A stretch of 64,000 nt of DNA from Lachnospiraceae bacterium (GCA_902381685.1 LR698958.1:1684833-1748832), one strand, 5' to 3'. Positions 9,948 through 19,054 are shown, counted from the stretch's first letter. Program-made: numbers and translations. Notes: a model not told the origin generated them from the sequence alone.

Positions 9948-10643
9948 CTATAATTCTCCAATAATTGTTTCCTGCTTAGAAACGGTAATTTCCAGATTTC
10001 CGTTTCTGCAGCGAAGTGAATCAATTAATTCTTTTTCTTTGTTCATATCACACAGTGTCAAATTATAAGTCAGTTTAAATAAACTTCCCATATTTGTTGT
10101 CTTTACTTGGACTAAATCACAAGTTTGTGTATATTGTTTTAGAATCCCGTCAAACACTTCCGTATAGTCTAAATCTTCCGGAATAGTAATATGTAACGTT
10201 TTATAAAGCGCCTTTTTCTTCCCGTTTCCAAAGTCCAGTCGGTAATACAGCAGTGTAATCCCGCCTAAAAGCACCGATACGAGAAGAGCATAGCCGAGAT
10301 ACCCCATTCCTGCCACAAGTCCCGTTCCCATAGCGAGAAAAATAGCGCCTATTTCCTTCGCAGAACCGGGAACGGATCGGAAACGCACAAGGCTGAAAGC
10401 GCCGGCTACCGCAACCCCTGCTCCGACATTTCCATTTACCATCATAATCACAACACAGACGATAGCCGGCAGCACGGCAAGCGTCACTACAAAACTTGTC
10501 GTGTACCGTGTGCCGTACATATATGCCATCGACAAAATAAATCCGATTATCAGCGCACAGCCTACACAAAGTAAAAAATCCGACAGTGCAATCACATTTG
10601 TCATTTCCGTATCAAAAATCCCTCCAAATATTTTATTAACCAT
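9948..10643 (-). CDS. DUF4956 domain membrane protein
   Basis: 231 residues with four hydrophobic segments in the N-terminal 140 residues (for example LLCVGCALIIGFILSMAYMY) and a soluble C-terminal domain of about 90 residues. FSLVRFRSVPGSAKEIGAIF lies in the conserved loop of the DUF4956 family. The start overlaps the end of the VTC-domain gene by eight bases and has GGGAGG upstream, so the two are translationally coupled. Function is unknown; the steady pairing with a VTC domain suggests a membrane partner for a polyphosphate-synthesis or phosphate-sensing activity (inference). Confidence 0.85.
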   Translation of the reverse strand: MVNKIFGGIFDTEMTNVIALSDFLLCVGCALIIGFILSMAYMYGTRYTTSFVVTLAVLPAIVCVVIMMVNGNVGAGVAVAGAFSLVRFRSVPGSAKEIGAIFLAMGTGLVAGMGYLGYALLVSVLLGGITLLYYRLDFGNGKKKALYKTLHITIPEDLDYTEVFDGILKQYTQTCDLVQVKTTNMGSLFKLTYNLTLCDMNKEKELIDSLRCRNGNLEITVSKQETIIGEL

Positions 10644-11337
10644 ATTGTCTTCCTCCCATCTGTTTATATGCCAATCCGTATTTTGAAAACGAAGTTTTAA
10701 AAATTTTATTTTCCGTGAGTACCCTGCTGAGCCAGAGCGGAATTCCCCCAGATGTCTTAATTTCCATCAGTGTTTCATCTTCTCCCAGCAGCGCCTTACC
10801 GTAAATCGGGCTTCCAAGCGAAAGGTCTTCCTCCCGATATAAAATATTTTCATCAAAAGTCACTCTGAAATCACTTCCGTCCAGAGAATAGTACGCTTCA
10901 CGCTCATAACTTAAAAACACTGTCGGCCGAAGCGAACCGTAATATTTCCAAAAATACTGGATTTCCTTTCCAATCTGCGAATTTTCCGGAAATGGTTTCC
11001 CGTTTAAAAAACTGTCCATAGCCTTGTCTCTCGGAAGAACCAATCTCCGTTTATAGACAACCGATTTATATTTTTTCTTTAGTTCTACAAAAACTGAATC
11101 TTCAGAACCTGCCGTATGATAACTTCTCACCCGCAGTTTTTCTTTGTATATCGGTTTTTCCAGCGAACGCCTGATTAATCTGTATGTATCCGTATCAAAA
11201 TAAATATTTCGTATTGTTGTCCTTCCATATTTATCCAACTTCATATAAGGTGCCATACTGCACAGAATTTTTTCTTTTTCCCGTCTTGTCAAAAGATATT
11301 TTAATTCATATCTTTTAAAAGTCATCTGATGCGCCAC
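10636..11337 (-). CDS. VTC domain protein (polyphosphate polymerase-like)
   Basis: 233 residues, a single VTC domain of the kind that makes polyphosphate from ATP in the yeast vacuolar Vtc4. The tunnel-type basic residues are present: FKRYELKYLL at the start, TIRNIYFDTDTYRLIRRS, EKLRVRSYHTAG, VFVELKKKYKSVVYKRRL, and a late acidic LMEIKTSGG. These match the alternating K/R and E positions of the triphosphate-tunnel fold. The start is a GTG with AAAGGAG about nine bases upstream. First gene of the three-gene unit behind the candidate two-component operator. Polyphosphate synthesis is family knowledge, not shown here. Confidence 0.82.
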   Translation of the reverse strand: MAHQMTFKRYELKYLLTRREKEKILCSMAPYMKLDKYGRTTIRNIYFDTDTYRLIRRSLEKPIYKEKLRVRSYHTAGSEDSVFVELKKKYKSVVYKRRLVLPRDKAMDSFLNGKPFPENSQIGKEIQYFWKYYGSLRPTVFLSYEREAYYSLDGSDFRVTFDENILYREEDLSLGSPIYGKALLGEDETLMEIKTSGGIPLWLSRVLTENKIFKTSFSKYGLAYKQMGGRQYG

Positions 11338-11368
11338 ACTATCACGCTCCTTTCCTGTTACTTCATAT

Positions 11369-11401
11369 ACTATAAAAGAGAAACCTTAAATGAACTTTAA
11401 A
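11369..11401 (-). promoter_or_regulatory. Candidate response-regulator operator and promoter of the VTC operon
   Basis: Minus strand: TTTAAAG and TTTAAGG are direct repeats 11 bases apart (11401-11395 and 11390-11384), followed nine bases later by a -10 box TATAGT (11374-11369). The -35 position is a poor match (AAGTTC) and lies between the repeats, the layout of a promoter activated by an OmpR/PhoB-type regulator. The regulator would be the one encoded just upstream (inference). Confidence 0.5.
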
Positions 11402-11406
11402 AGAAT

Positions 11407-11440
11407 AAAAAAAACCGTCCGGTATATAAATACCAAACGG
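11407..11440 (-). terminator. Intrinsic terminator after the sensor kinase gene
   Basis: Minus strand CCGTTTGGTA pairs with TACCGGACGG (two G-T pairs) and is followed by eight T. It lies just past the kinase stop at 11449. Confidence 0.75.
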
Positions 11441-11448
11441 TCTCTCTT

Positions 11449-12678
11449 TTAAGTTGCAAGCGGAAATGTCACTGTAACCGCCAACGATTTTTCATCTTCC
11501 GTTGACGCCTGAATCTTTCCCTTATGTGCCTCCACAGTTGCCGCCGCAATGGAAAGTCCAAGTCCATATCCCCCCGTCTCCGAATTTCTGGACGTATCCG
11601 TCCGATAAAACCGGTCAAATAAATGTTCTGTCTGTTTTTTCGATATTTCTTCCGTCGTGTTAAAAACCGTAAAATAAATTCGCTTTTTCTTCTTCTCCAG
11701 CGTCACCATAATTTTACCGTTGTCGTCCGCGTATTTTACCGCATTGTCCAATAAAATCGCAGTTAATCTGCGAATTGCCATTTCATCTCCCTTCAATGAA
11801 ATCATCGGAAGAATTTTGCTCTCCAGCAACTTATCCTGCGTCTTTGCAAGTGTCTGAAACGTTCCTACCGTTTCTTCCACAACGTCCGACAGAGAGAATT
11901 CTGTCATGAGTTGTTTTGTCCTCTCTTCCTCCATGCGCGATAATAAAATAAGGCTGTTCGTCAGTTCTGCCATTCTCTTTGTCTGATTTTGAATATCATT
12001 TACCCATTCGTTTTCCCCAAAATCCATTTTCAGCACTTCGGCATCTGCATCAATGATTGTAAGCGGTGTTTTTATTTCATGTCCCGCATCGGTAACGAAT
12101 CGTTTCTGTTTCTCGTAATTCTCTAAAAACGGCTTTACAATATGAGCGGATAAAAAAATCATCAAAATCAGAACCGCTAAAAGTCCGATAACGGACACCC
12201 CAACAGCCGTAAAGATAAAATTATAAAATGTATTTAAACTGCGTCCGCAATCCAAAAAGACAATCCGCACATCGCTTTCTTCAGAACTCACGGCATATCT
12301 GTACTCCCCTATAAATCCTCTCTCTTTTCCATTCGCCCATACCTCTTTTGCATAGTCAATCGCATCTGAAGTGTCAATTCTTGCAATTTTCCCGGTATCT
12401 GCCATAACAACGTTTCCCGAATCATCAAGCAGAACCGAAAAATATCTTGACTCATATGGAATTTCCGGTGACCTCTGTCCCAAATCTCCCATATTCCCAT
12501 TCGGTTCCATTCTCGGAAATCTTCCCCCATTGTCTTCAAGAAGAGTAAGTATTCTGTCCGCCTCCGAAACAATATTCCTATAGTTTAAGACACCTGCGAT
12601 TCCCTCAATAATGAGAAGCACTGATAGCAGGGAAATCATAGATGCAGCGATGAGTTTTATCCTTAATTTTTTAATCAT
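11449..12678 (-). CDS. Membrane sensor histidine kinase
   Basis: 409 residues. Two membrane segments (about 9-31 and 154-176) enclose an extracellular region of about 120 residues; no HAMP domain is obvious. The phospho-acceptor is His200 in DAGHEIKTPLTIID, followed by the N box (LLDNAVKYADDNG), a G1-like region and the G2 loop GGYGLGLSIAA. The start overlaps the response regulator stop by four bases. It should sense an outer signal and phosphorylate the partner regulator. The position next to the VTC-DUF4956-lipoprotein operon suggests that operon as the target. Confidence 0.92.
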   Translation of the reverse strand: MIKKLRIKLIAASMISLLSVLLIIEGIAGVLNYRNIVSEADRILTLLEDNGGRFPRMEPNGNMGDLGQRSPEIPYESRYFSVLLDDSGNVVMADTGKIARIDTSDAIDYAKEVWANGKERGFIGEYRYAVSSEESDVRIVFLDCGRSLNTFYNFIFTAVGVSVIGLLAVLILMIFLSAHIVKPFLENYEKQKRFVTDAGHEIKTPLTIIDADAEVLKMDFGENEWVNDIQNQTKRMAELTNSLILLSRMEEERTKQLMTEFSLSDVVEETVGTFQTLAKTQDKLLESKILPMISLKGDEMAIRRLTAILLDNAVKYADDNGKIMVTLEKKKKRIYFTVFNTTEEISKKQTEHLFDRFYRTDTSRNSETGGYGLGLSIAAATVEAHKGKIQASTEDEKSLAVTVTFPLAT

Positions 12679-13349
12679 TTTATTTCCTCCAGGGAATATC
12701 CCACATTGCGAGTCACTTTAATCCGAACATTGGCATGCAGCGCCGCCAATTTCTTTCTTAAATAAGATATGTACACCCACACGACGTTCATCTCCGCTTC
12801 ACTGTCATATCCCCAGATATTTTCTATAAATTTCTCAGCAGAAATTAAATGATTCGGATTGAGCATCATAAGTTCCAACATTTGAAATTCTTTGTTTGCC
12901 AGGTTATAACTCCCCGAAGGAGTGGAAAGTTCAAAGGTTGCCCTATCCAATATAATATTTCCAATCTGTAACTTAGAATCGTTCTGCGCTGTCTGCGTGC
13001 GTGTCATCGCACGGATACGCGCCAACAGTTCTTCTGCATGAAACGGTTTGGACAGGTAGTCATTTGCTCCCGAATCCAGACCGAGTACTTTATCTTCCAC
13101 TTCTGATTTTGCCGTCAGCAGAAGTACCGGAATGGAGTTCCCACAACTTCTAATCGTCTTTAAAACAGTAATTCCATCTATCTTCGGTATCATAATATCC
13201 AAAATGACACCGTCATAATTATCCGCCTCCAAATAATCCAGCGCTGCCCTGCCGTCATATACCGCATCTACGGAATAATGATTTCTTTCCAAAATTGCTT
13301 TCAACGCCCTCGACAATGGTTTTTCGTCCTCCACAAGCAATAAACGCAT
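12675..13349 (-). CDS. OmpR/PhoB-type response regulator
   Basis: 224 residues: receiver domain with the acidic pair near residues 8-9 (VEDEKPL), phosphorylated Asp51 in GVILDIMIPKIDG, and the lysine in LSKPFHAEELLARI near residue 101; then a winged-helix DNA-binding domain ending in VWVYISYLRKKLAAL and VTRNVGYSLE. The start ATG follows GGAG. It is encoded ahead of and overlapping the kinase. OmpR-type regulators bind tandem direct repeats spaced about 11 bases, which is what lies before the VTC gene. Confidence 0.93.
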   Translation of the reverse strand: MRLLLVEDEKPLSRALKAILERNHYSVDAVYDGRAALDYLEADNYDGVILDIMIPKIDGITVLKTIRSCGNSIPVLLLTAKSEVEDKVLGLDSGANDYLSKPFHAEELLARIRAMTRTQTAQNDSKLQIGNIILDRATFELSTPSGSYNLANKEFQMLELMMLNPNHLISAEKFIENIWGYDSEAEMNVVWVYISYLRKKLAALHANVRIKVTRNVGYSLEEIK

Positions 13350-13435
13350 TTTTCCATCTCCTGCAAATTGTAATAATTATTCGTATTATATCACAAAAAA
13401 CGTACATCGGAAATTTTTGTCGTATACACGGCAAT

Positions 13436-13479
13436 AAAATAAACAGGTGTCGGGAAAATTCCCAACACCTGTTTATTTT
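13436..13479. terminator. Strong hairpin terminator after the ABC exporter
   Basis: Arms AAATAAACAGGTGTCGGGA and TCCCAACACCTGTTTATTT are nearly perfect around a four-base loop and start at the stop codon of the ABC gene. The AT-rich outer ends give U-rich tails in either direction. Confidence 0.75.
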
Positions 13480-15322
13480 ATGCGCTTGTGCGTTCAAACT
13501 GCGAGTTATAAAGTTCTGCATAGAAACCATTTCGCAATAACAGTTCTTCATGATTTCCCTGCTCTACAATATCTCCGTCTTTCATTACTAAAATCAAATC
13601 CGCGTCACGTATTGTTGAGAGACGATGTGCAATAATGAAACTTGTACGTCCTTTCATCAGGTTATCCATTGCTTTCTGAATGCGCACTTCCGTTCTCGTA
13701 TCAACAGAACTTGTCGCCTCGTCTAAAATAAGAATCTTCGGATCAGCAAGAATTGCCCTGGCAATTGTAAGTAACTGTTTCTGCCCCTGCGAAACGTTAC
13801 TCGCCTCCTCGTTTAATTCCATATCGTATCCGTTTGGCAGCGTCTGAATAAACCGATGCGCATGTGCCGCTTTTGCAGCCTCAATCACTTCCTCATCTGT
13901 GGCATCTAATTTGCCATAGCGGATATTATCTTTGATGCTTCCGTGGAATAACCACGTATCCTGAAGTACCATACCAAACATCTGACGCAGTTCGCTTCTG
14001 TTAAAATCTTTCAGGTTATGACCGTCAACCAATATTTTCCCTGAGTTGACATCATAAAATCTCATCAACAGTTTAATCATTGTCGTCTTTCCTGCGCCTG
14101 TAGGTCCTACAATCGCAATTTTCTGTCCCTGTTTCACTTTTGCAGAGAAGTCATTGATAATAATTCTGTCTTTGTTATATCCAAAGTGGACATTTTTGAA
14201 CTCTACATTTCCTTCCAGTCCTTCTACGGAAACCGGATTTTCCGCAAATTGGTCTTCTTCCTCTTCCTCCAAAAATTCAAAAACTCTTTCCGATGCCGCT
14301 GCCGTAGACTGCAGCAAGTTTGCCACCTGCGCCACCTGTGTAATCGGCTGCGTAAAACTTCTGACATATTGGATAAAGGATTGAATGTCACCAACCGCAA
14401 TTTTATCTTTAATCGTTAAGTAACCTCCCAAGATGGCTACCGCTACATATCCGAGGTTTCCGACAAACTGCATAATCGGCATCATCATTCCTGAGAAGAA
14501 TTGTGATTTCCATGCAGACTGATATAAACTCTCATTCGTTTCATCAAATTCACGGATAACATCTTCCTCTTTATTGAAGGCTTTTACAATATTTTGTCCA
14601 CTGTAAACTTCTTCCACCTGTCCGTTTACATGCCCTAAATATTCCTGCTGATTCTTAAAGTGTTTCTGAGAACGCTTCACGATAAATGAAATCAGTGTCA
14701 TGGACACGGGCAAAATCAAAAGTGCCACTAAAGTCATCAGTGGGCTGATGCGAAGCATCATAATCAACACGCCGACAATCGTTGTAAAGGAGGTGATAAC
14801 CTGCGTTGCACTCTGGTTCAAACTCTGGCTCAGCGTATCCACGTCGTTTGTTACTCTTGATAAAACTTCCCCGTGTGTTTTTGTATCGAAATAGTTCATC
14901 GGCATACGGTTAATCTTTTCTGAAATTTCTTTTCTCAAACGATAAGTCAGTTTTTGGGAAACTCCCGTCATAATAAATCCCTGAATATATGCGAACAGTG
15001 CGCTGACTACATATAATGTCAGTACGGTAAGGAGAATACGGGCAATTTTATCAAAATCAATTCCTTTTCCACCGGATACTTTCCCCACAAGGCCTTTGAA
15101 AATTTCCGTTGTCGCATCACCTAAAATTTTCGGTCCCACAATAGTAAAAATTGTACTTCCGATGGCAAAAATAATAACAAATCCGATAGCTATCTTATAG
15201 TTTCCAAGGTACGCCATCAGTTTTTTAATCGTGCCTTTAAAGTCTTTTGCCTTTTCTCCTGTTCCCATTCCGCCGTGTCCCTGCCCCATCGGGCCTCTTT
15301 GTTTTGGCTGATGATTACTCAT
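13478..15322 (-). CDS. ABC exporter half-transporter (permease plus ATPase), canonical subunit
   Basis: 614 residues. Six membrane segments cover about residues 40-330; the ATPase domain follows with Walker A GPTGAGKTT, Q-loop VLQDTWLF, signature NVSQGQKQ and Walker B ILILDEATSSVDTRTE with the catalytic glutamate, then the switch IAHRLSTI. The first 25 residues are G-, Q- and M-rich and look disordered. It overlaps the preceding gene by eight bases, so the two are made together. The pair should form a heterodimeric multidrug- or peptide-type exporter with this subunit carrying the complete Walker B. Substrate unknown. Confidence 0.92.
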   Translation of the reverse strand: MSNHQPKQRGPMGQGHGGMGTGEKAKDFKGTIKKLMAYLGNYKIAIGFVIIFAIGSTIFTIVGPKILGDATTEIFKGLVGKVSGGKGIDFDKIARILLTVLTLYVVSALFAYIQGFIMTGVSQKLTYRLRKEISEKINRMPMNYFDTKTHGEVLSRVTNDVDTLSQSLNQSATQVITSFTTIVGVLIMMLRISPLMTLVALLILPVSMTLISFIVKRSQKHFKNQQEYLGHVNGQVEEVYSGQNIVKAFNKEEDVIREFDETNESLYQSAWKSQFFSGMMMPIMQFVGNLGYVAVAILGGYLTIKDKIAVGDIQSFIQYVRSFTQPITQVAQVANLLQSTAAASERVFEFLEEEEEDQFAENPVSVEGLEGNVEFKNVHFGYNKDRIIINDFSAKVKQGQKIAIVGPTGAGKTTMIKLLMRFYDVNSGKILVDGHNLKDFNRSELRQMFGMVLQDTWLFHGSIKDNIRYGKLDATDEEVIEAAKAAHAHRFIQTLPNGYDMELNEEASNVSQGQKQLLTIARAILADPKILILDEATSSVDTRTEVRIQKAMDNLMKGRTSFIIAHRLSTIRDADLILVMKDGDIVEQGNHEELLLRNGFYAELYNSQFERTSA

Positions 15323-17483
15323 TGTCTTTCTCCTCCTTTCCTTCCATATCTCTTCTTAATTCTTCTTCTGATAACTGTGACATTGCAATCTGTCTGTAAA
15401 CCTCACAGTTTTTCAATAACTCTTTATGCGTTCCTTTGCCTGCTATCTTACCTTCATCGAGAACAATGATCTGTTCCGCATGAAGAATTGTACTGATACG
15501 CTGTGCTACAATTAAAACTACACTGTTTGATGTGTGTTCCTGCAGCGCCTTACGGAGTGTTACGTCCGTTTTATAATCCAGTGCGGAAAAACTGTCATCG
15601 AAGATGTAAATATCCGGATTTTTCGCAATCGCCCTCGCGATGGACAGACGCTGTTTCTGTCCTCCGGAAACATTTGCGCCACCCTGAGAAATAGGACTCT
15701 CAAACTGCTCCGGTTTTGCGTCAATGAACTCTTCCGCCTGCGCAATGCGGGCTGCTTCCTTCATCTCCTCTTCCGTACCTTTTGTATTTCCATACATAAT
15801 ATTGGAAGCAATCGTTCCCGAGAAGAGAATACCTTTCTGCGAAACATACCCCAGTTTTTCTCTCAAATCATGCTGTGAAACGTCTCTGATGTCCACTCCG
15901 TTTATACGGATTGTTCCTCCCGTCACATCATAAAATCTCGGAATAAGATTTACCAGCGTAGACTTTCCGCTTCCCGTACTTCCGATAAATGCAGTTGTTT
16001 TTCCCGCCTCCGCAACAAAGGAAATGTCGTGCAGCACATCTTCCTCCGCATTCGGATACTGGAAAGACACATGGTCAAATTCAACACTTCCATCTTTTTT
16101 ATCCTCAATTTTCTTTGGATTTTTTGCATCATGAATCATCGTTTCACTTGTCAGTATTTCATCAACACGGGAAGCAGATACCGATGCTCTCGGAAGCATA
16201 ATGGAAATCATACAAATCATTAAGAACGCCATAATAATCTGCATTGTATATTGAATAAACGCCATCATATCTCCAACCTGCATCTGTCCGTCATTGATTC
16301 CGTTTGCACCTACCCACACAATCAAAACGGAAACTCCATTCATAATAAGCATCATTGTAGGCATCATTAACGTCATTGCTCTGTTGACAAAAAGATTGGT
16401 GCGTGTCAAATCTCTGTTTGCTTTGTCAAAACGTTCTTCTTCATGTTTTTCTGTGCTGAATGCACGGATAACCGGAAGTCCTGTAAGAATTTCTCTTGTA
16501 ACAAGGTTTAGTTTATCCACTAAATTTTGAAGCATTTTAAACTTAGGCATCGCAACGATAAAGAGAGTGAATACTAAAATGGAAATCAATACAACGGCCA
16601 AAGCAATAATCCATGACATTGACACATTTGTATTCAGTACTTTTATGACGCCTCCAATGCCAATGATCGGTGCATATAAAACCATTCGTAAAAGCATTAC
16701 AATCACTAACTGAATCTGTTGAATATCATTTGTACTTCTCGTGATAAGCGAAGCCGTTGAAAACTTATCAAATTCCCCGCTAGAGAATCCCACTACCTTT
16801 TTGAAAATACCGCTTCGCAAATCTCTACCGGTTGATGCGGCAATTCTCGATGCCAAAAGTCCAACCATAACGCTCACAAGCATTCCCAAAAGTGCAAGTG
16901 CAAGCATCTTGCCGCCGGTTGTCAAAATGTAAGTGGTCTGAATCTTATCTACATCGACCCCCAATCTCTCATAAGCCGCCTTAATATATAGTGTGGACGC
17001 CTGTTCAAGCATCGTGTCCGGCATATCCTTCAACTTCTCGTTCATCTGTTCAAGAATTGCCATTCGCTGTTGTTCCGGCAGCATTTTCAGTTCTTCCGGA
17101 TTCATCTTTTTCTCTGATTCGCCTGCCGCCATTTCAGTATTTAGCAGCATCGGTCTGTTCAAAATCTTTTCTAATTCTTCTGTATTCTCAGTTTCTTTTA
17201 ATACATATGCCTCTTTTTCATATGTATCTTTGTCTGTCCCATACGCCTTCTTTACTGTCTCTATATCTTCTTTCGCCATAAAAAGAAACAGATTTTCCAT
17301 ATCGGCTTTTGAAATCTTCTCCGGAATATGTTCATCAATTCCGCCCTGCTGAATTCCCACATTGACAATATCTGAAGTGTATGACGGCAAAGATAAATCG
17401 CAATATGCCTGCAAAATAAGTACCGCAACAATTGCCACTACGGATACTGCATGGGGTTTTAAAAATTTCAATATTTTTCTCAT
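15315..17483 (-). CDS. ABC exporter half-transporter, degenerate-site subunit with large outer loop
   Basis: 722 residues, about 100 longer than its partner because of a charged segment at about residues 45-190 between the first two membrane helices, probably outside the cell. Walker A is GSTGSGKST and the signature is NVSGGQKQRLSIARA, but Walker B reads IYIFDDSFSALD, with aspartate in place of the catalytic glutamate, and the switch position is AQRIS with glutamine in place of histidine. This is the usual pattern of the degenerate half of heterodimeric exporters. The start ATG follows AGGGAG, 14 bases after the MarR gene. Confidence 0.92.
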   Translation of the reverse strand: MRKILKFLKPHAVSVVAIVAVLILQAYCDLSLPSYTSDIVNVGIQQGGIDEHIPEKISKADMENLFLFMAKEDIETVKKAYGTDKDTYEKEAYVLKETENTEELEKILNRPMLLNTEMAAGESEKKMNPEELKMLPEQQRMAILEQMNEKLKDMPDTMLEQASTLYIKAAYERLGVDVDKIQTTYILTTGGKMLALALLGMLVSVMVGLLASRIAASTGRDLRSGIFKKVVGFSSGEFDKFSTASLITRSTNDIQQIQLVIVMLLRMVLYAPIIGIGGVIKVLNTNVSMSWIIALAVVLISILVFTLFIVAMPKFKMLQNLVDKLNLVTREILTGLPVIRAFSTEKHEEERFDKANRDLTRTNLFVNRAMTLMMPTMMLIMNGVSVLIVWVGANGINDGQMQVGDMMAFIQYTMQIIMAFLMICMISIMLPRASVSASRVDEILTSETMIHDAKNPKKIEDKKDGSVEFDHVSFQYPNAEEDVLHDISFVAEAGKTTAFIGSTGSGKSTLVNLIPRFYDVTGGTIRINGVDIRDVSQHDLREKLGYVSQKGILFSGTIASNIMYGNTKGTEEEMKEAARIAQAEEFIDAKPEQFESPISQGGANVSGGQKQRLSIARAIAKNPDIYIFDDSFSALDYKTDVTLRKALQEHTSNSVVLIVAQRISTILHAEQIIVLDEGKIAGKGTHKELLKNCEVYRQIAMSQLSEEELRRDMEGKEEKDNE

Positions 17484-17496
17484 GCTAATCTCCCTT

Positions 17497-17937
17497 CTAA
17501 TTTTTATCTAATAAATTTTCTTTCATCTGAATCAAAAGTCTGCGAAGAAGCATAATCTCTTCCTCACTCATATTCGCAAACGCTTCCTGTTCAAGCGTTT
17601 TGAGAACTGACTCCATGTGGTGTGCAATCTCTTTTCCTTTTTCCGTAATAAAAATACGAGTCATTCTCTGGTCTTTTTCGTCCTGTTTCTTGACGATATA
17701 TCCTTCCCCTTCCAATTTCTTTATCATTACGGTCATGGACGGCGGAGTAATACCTAGTTTTTTTGCAATTTCTTTCTGAGCCATACCGTTATTTTTACGC
17801 AAAGCCCAAAGCATGCCTCCCGCTCCGGGGTGTACTTTCAAATCGCGGAATAACTGCATACTTCTTTGGATATAAAGGTGCATTACCTGATTCATCAACA
17901 ACTGCGTACACTGTTCCATGTCTTCCCTCCTATTCAC
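17497..17937 (-). CDS. MarR family transcriptional regulator
   Basis: 146 residues with the winged helix at about residues 45-105 (GMAQKEIAKKLGITPPSMTVMIKKLEG, quoted in part: KKLGITPPSMTVMIKKLEG) and the wing DQRMTRIFITEKGKE. MarR proteins are dimeric repressors released by small ligands. It is the first gene before the two exporter genes and has a perfect palindrome on its own promoter, so it very likely represses the operon, exporter included. The start ATG follows AGGAGGG. The ligand is unknown; a toxic compound exported by the pump is the usual case. Confidence 0.92.
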   Translation of the reverse strand: MNRREDMEQCTQLLMNQVMHLYIQRSMQLFRDLKVHPGAGGMLWALRKNNGMAQKEIAKKLGITPPSMTVMIKKLEGEGYIVKKQDEKDQRMTRIFITEKGKEIAHHMESVLKTLEQEAFANMSEEEIMLLRRLLIQMKENLLDKN

Positions 17938-17941
17938 AATT

Positions 17942-17989
17942 AGTTAGATATCTAACTGATATATTAGTAGTATCTTCCAATACAGTCAA
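17942..17989 (-). promoter_or_regulatory. MarR-exporter promoter with overlapping palindromic operator
   Basis: Minus strand: TTGACT (17989-17984), 17 bases, TAATAT (17966-17961). The perfect 16-base palindrome AGTTAGATATCTAACT (17942-17957) starts three bases past the -10 box, covering the expected transcription start, so a bound MarR dimer would block initiation. Confidence 0.75.
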
Positions 17990-18040
17990 GTATTTTATAT
18001 TTTTTTTATATTCTTTTGTAATTTTTTACAGAAAATATAT

Positions 18041-18052
18041 TTAGATATCTAA
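18041..18052. promoter_or_regulatory. Second copy of the MarR-type operator
   Basis: TTAGATATCTAA is a perfect palindrome identical to the 12-base core of the operator at 17944-17955. It lies about 85 bases further upstream and directly before the -35 box of the divergent lipid-kinase promoter, so the regulator could affect both directions or loop between the two sites. Confidence 0.55.
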
Positions 18053-18065
18053 TCATTTATTTTTC

Positions 18066-18094
18066 TTGTTGGTATTTACAAATTCTGATATAAT
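18066..18094 (+). promoter_or_regulatory. Promoter of the lipid gene operon
   Basis: TTGTTG (18066-18071), 17-base spacer, TATAAT (18089-18094) with a TG one base before the -10 box (extended -10). It lies about 29 bases before the chosen start codon. Confidence 0.65.
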
Positions 18095-18122
18095 ATGAGT
18101 ATAAACGACAAGGAGAATGACT

Positions 18123-19043
18123 ATGTATACATTTATCGTAAACCCGCATTCCCGCTCCGGCGAAGGGCAGAAGACGTGGGAAGAAATACATTTACTTTTA
18201 GAAAAGAATCATATTCCTTTCGAGGTATATTTTACCCGCTATCAAAAACATGCTACAACCATTATGAAATCTCTGACTTCCGATTCCGTCACACGCACAG
18301 TTATTGTTCTCGGAGGTGACGGCACCATAAATGAAGTTATTAACGGAATTGAAGATTTTAAACATCTGACACTCGGATATATTCCGACCGGCTCGGGAAA
18401 TGATTTTGCACGGGGGTATTCCCTCCCTTCCAATCCGAAAGAAGTTTTGGACTATATCCTCCATTCTCCCCATATTCACTATATGGATATCGGAGAAGTT
18501 TCTTATAAGAATAAAAAGCGGCGTTTTGCCGTCAGCTGCGGAATCGGATATGATGCCGGGATATGCCATGAAGCAGTTGTTTCTAAAATCAAACCTGTTT
18601 TGAACCGTGTTCATCTTGGGAAACTGACCTATGCGCTTATCGCTGTCCGGCAATGGTTATTTCTGACGCCATATGAATGTACCATCACGCTGAACCACTC
18701 AGAAACACACCATTTTTCCCACTGCTATTTCGTCAGCGCCATGAATCACCGATATGAGGGCGGAGGAGTACAGTTTGCCCCTCACGCAGATCCTGAGGAC
18801 CGTCTGTTAAGTATCTGCGCAGTTGCCGACGTTCCAAAATGGAGGCTGCTCCTCGTCCTCGCTGCTGCCCTGTTCGGAAAGCATACACACTTGAAGGGAA
18901 GCCATCTGTATAATTGTGAAACAATTTCCATTCAGTATGGCGGTGCCATGCCCGTACACACAGACGGAGAACCTGTATTTTTACAGAAAGACATTTCTGT
19001 TTCCTGTCTTTCTGAACGTTTGCGCATCATTACAGCAAGATAA
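18123..19043 (+). CDS. Diacylglycerol kinase family lipid kinase (YegS/DgkB-like)
   Basis: 306 residues from the ATG at 18123, chosen because AAGGAG lies seven bases before it and touches the ATG at 18117. Seen: MYTFIVNPHSRSGEG at the N-terminus, the nucleotide-binding VLGGDGTINEVINGI at about 60-75, and LGYIPTGSGNDFARG, all hallmarks of the DAGK catalytic domain; late HTDGEPV is also conserved. The family phosphorylates diacylglycerol or other lipids in the membrane. It is followed after 11 bases by a glycerophosphodiesterase gene, so lipid turnover is the shared theme. Confidence 0.9.
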   Translation: MYTFIVNPHSRSGEGQKTWEEIHLLLEKNHIPFEVYFTRYQKHATTIMKSLTSDSVTRTVIVLGGDGTINEVINGIEDFKHLTLGYIPTGSGNDFARGYSLPSNPKEVLDYILHSPHIHYMDIGEVSYKNKKRRFAVSCGIGYDAGICHEAVVSKIKPVLNRVHLGKLTYALIAVRQWLFLTPYECTITLNHSETHHFSHCYFVSAMNHRYEGGGVQFAPHADPEDRLLSICAVADVPKWRLLLVLAAALFGKHTHLKGSHLYNCETISIQYGGAMPVHTDGEPVFLQKDISVSCLSERLRIITAR

Positions 19044-19054
19044 GGAGGTAAATT

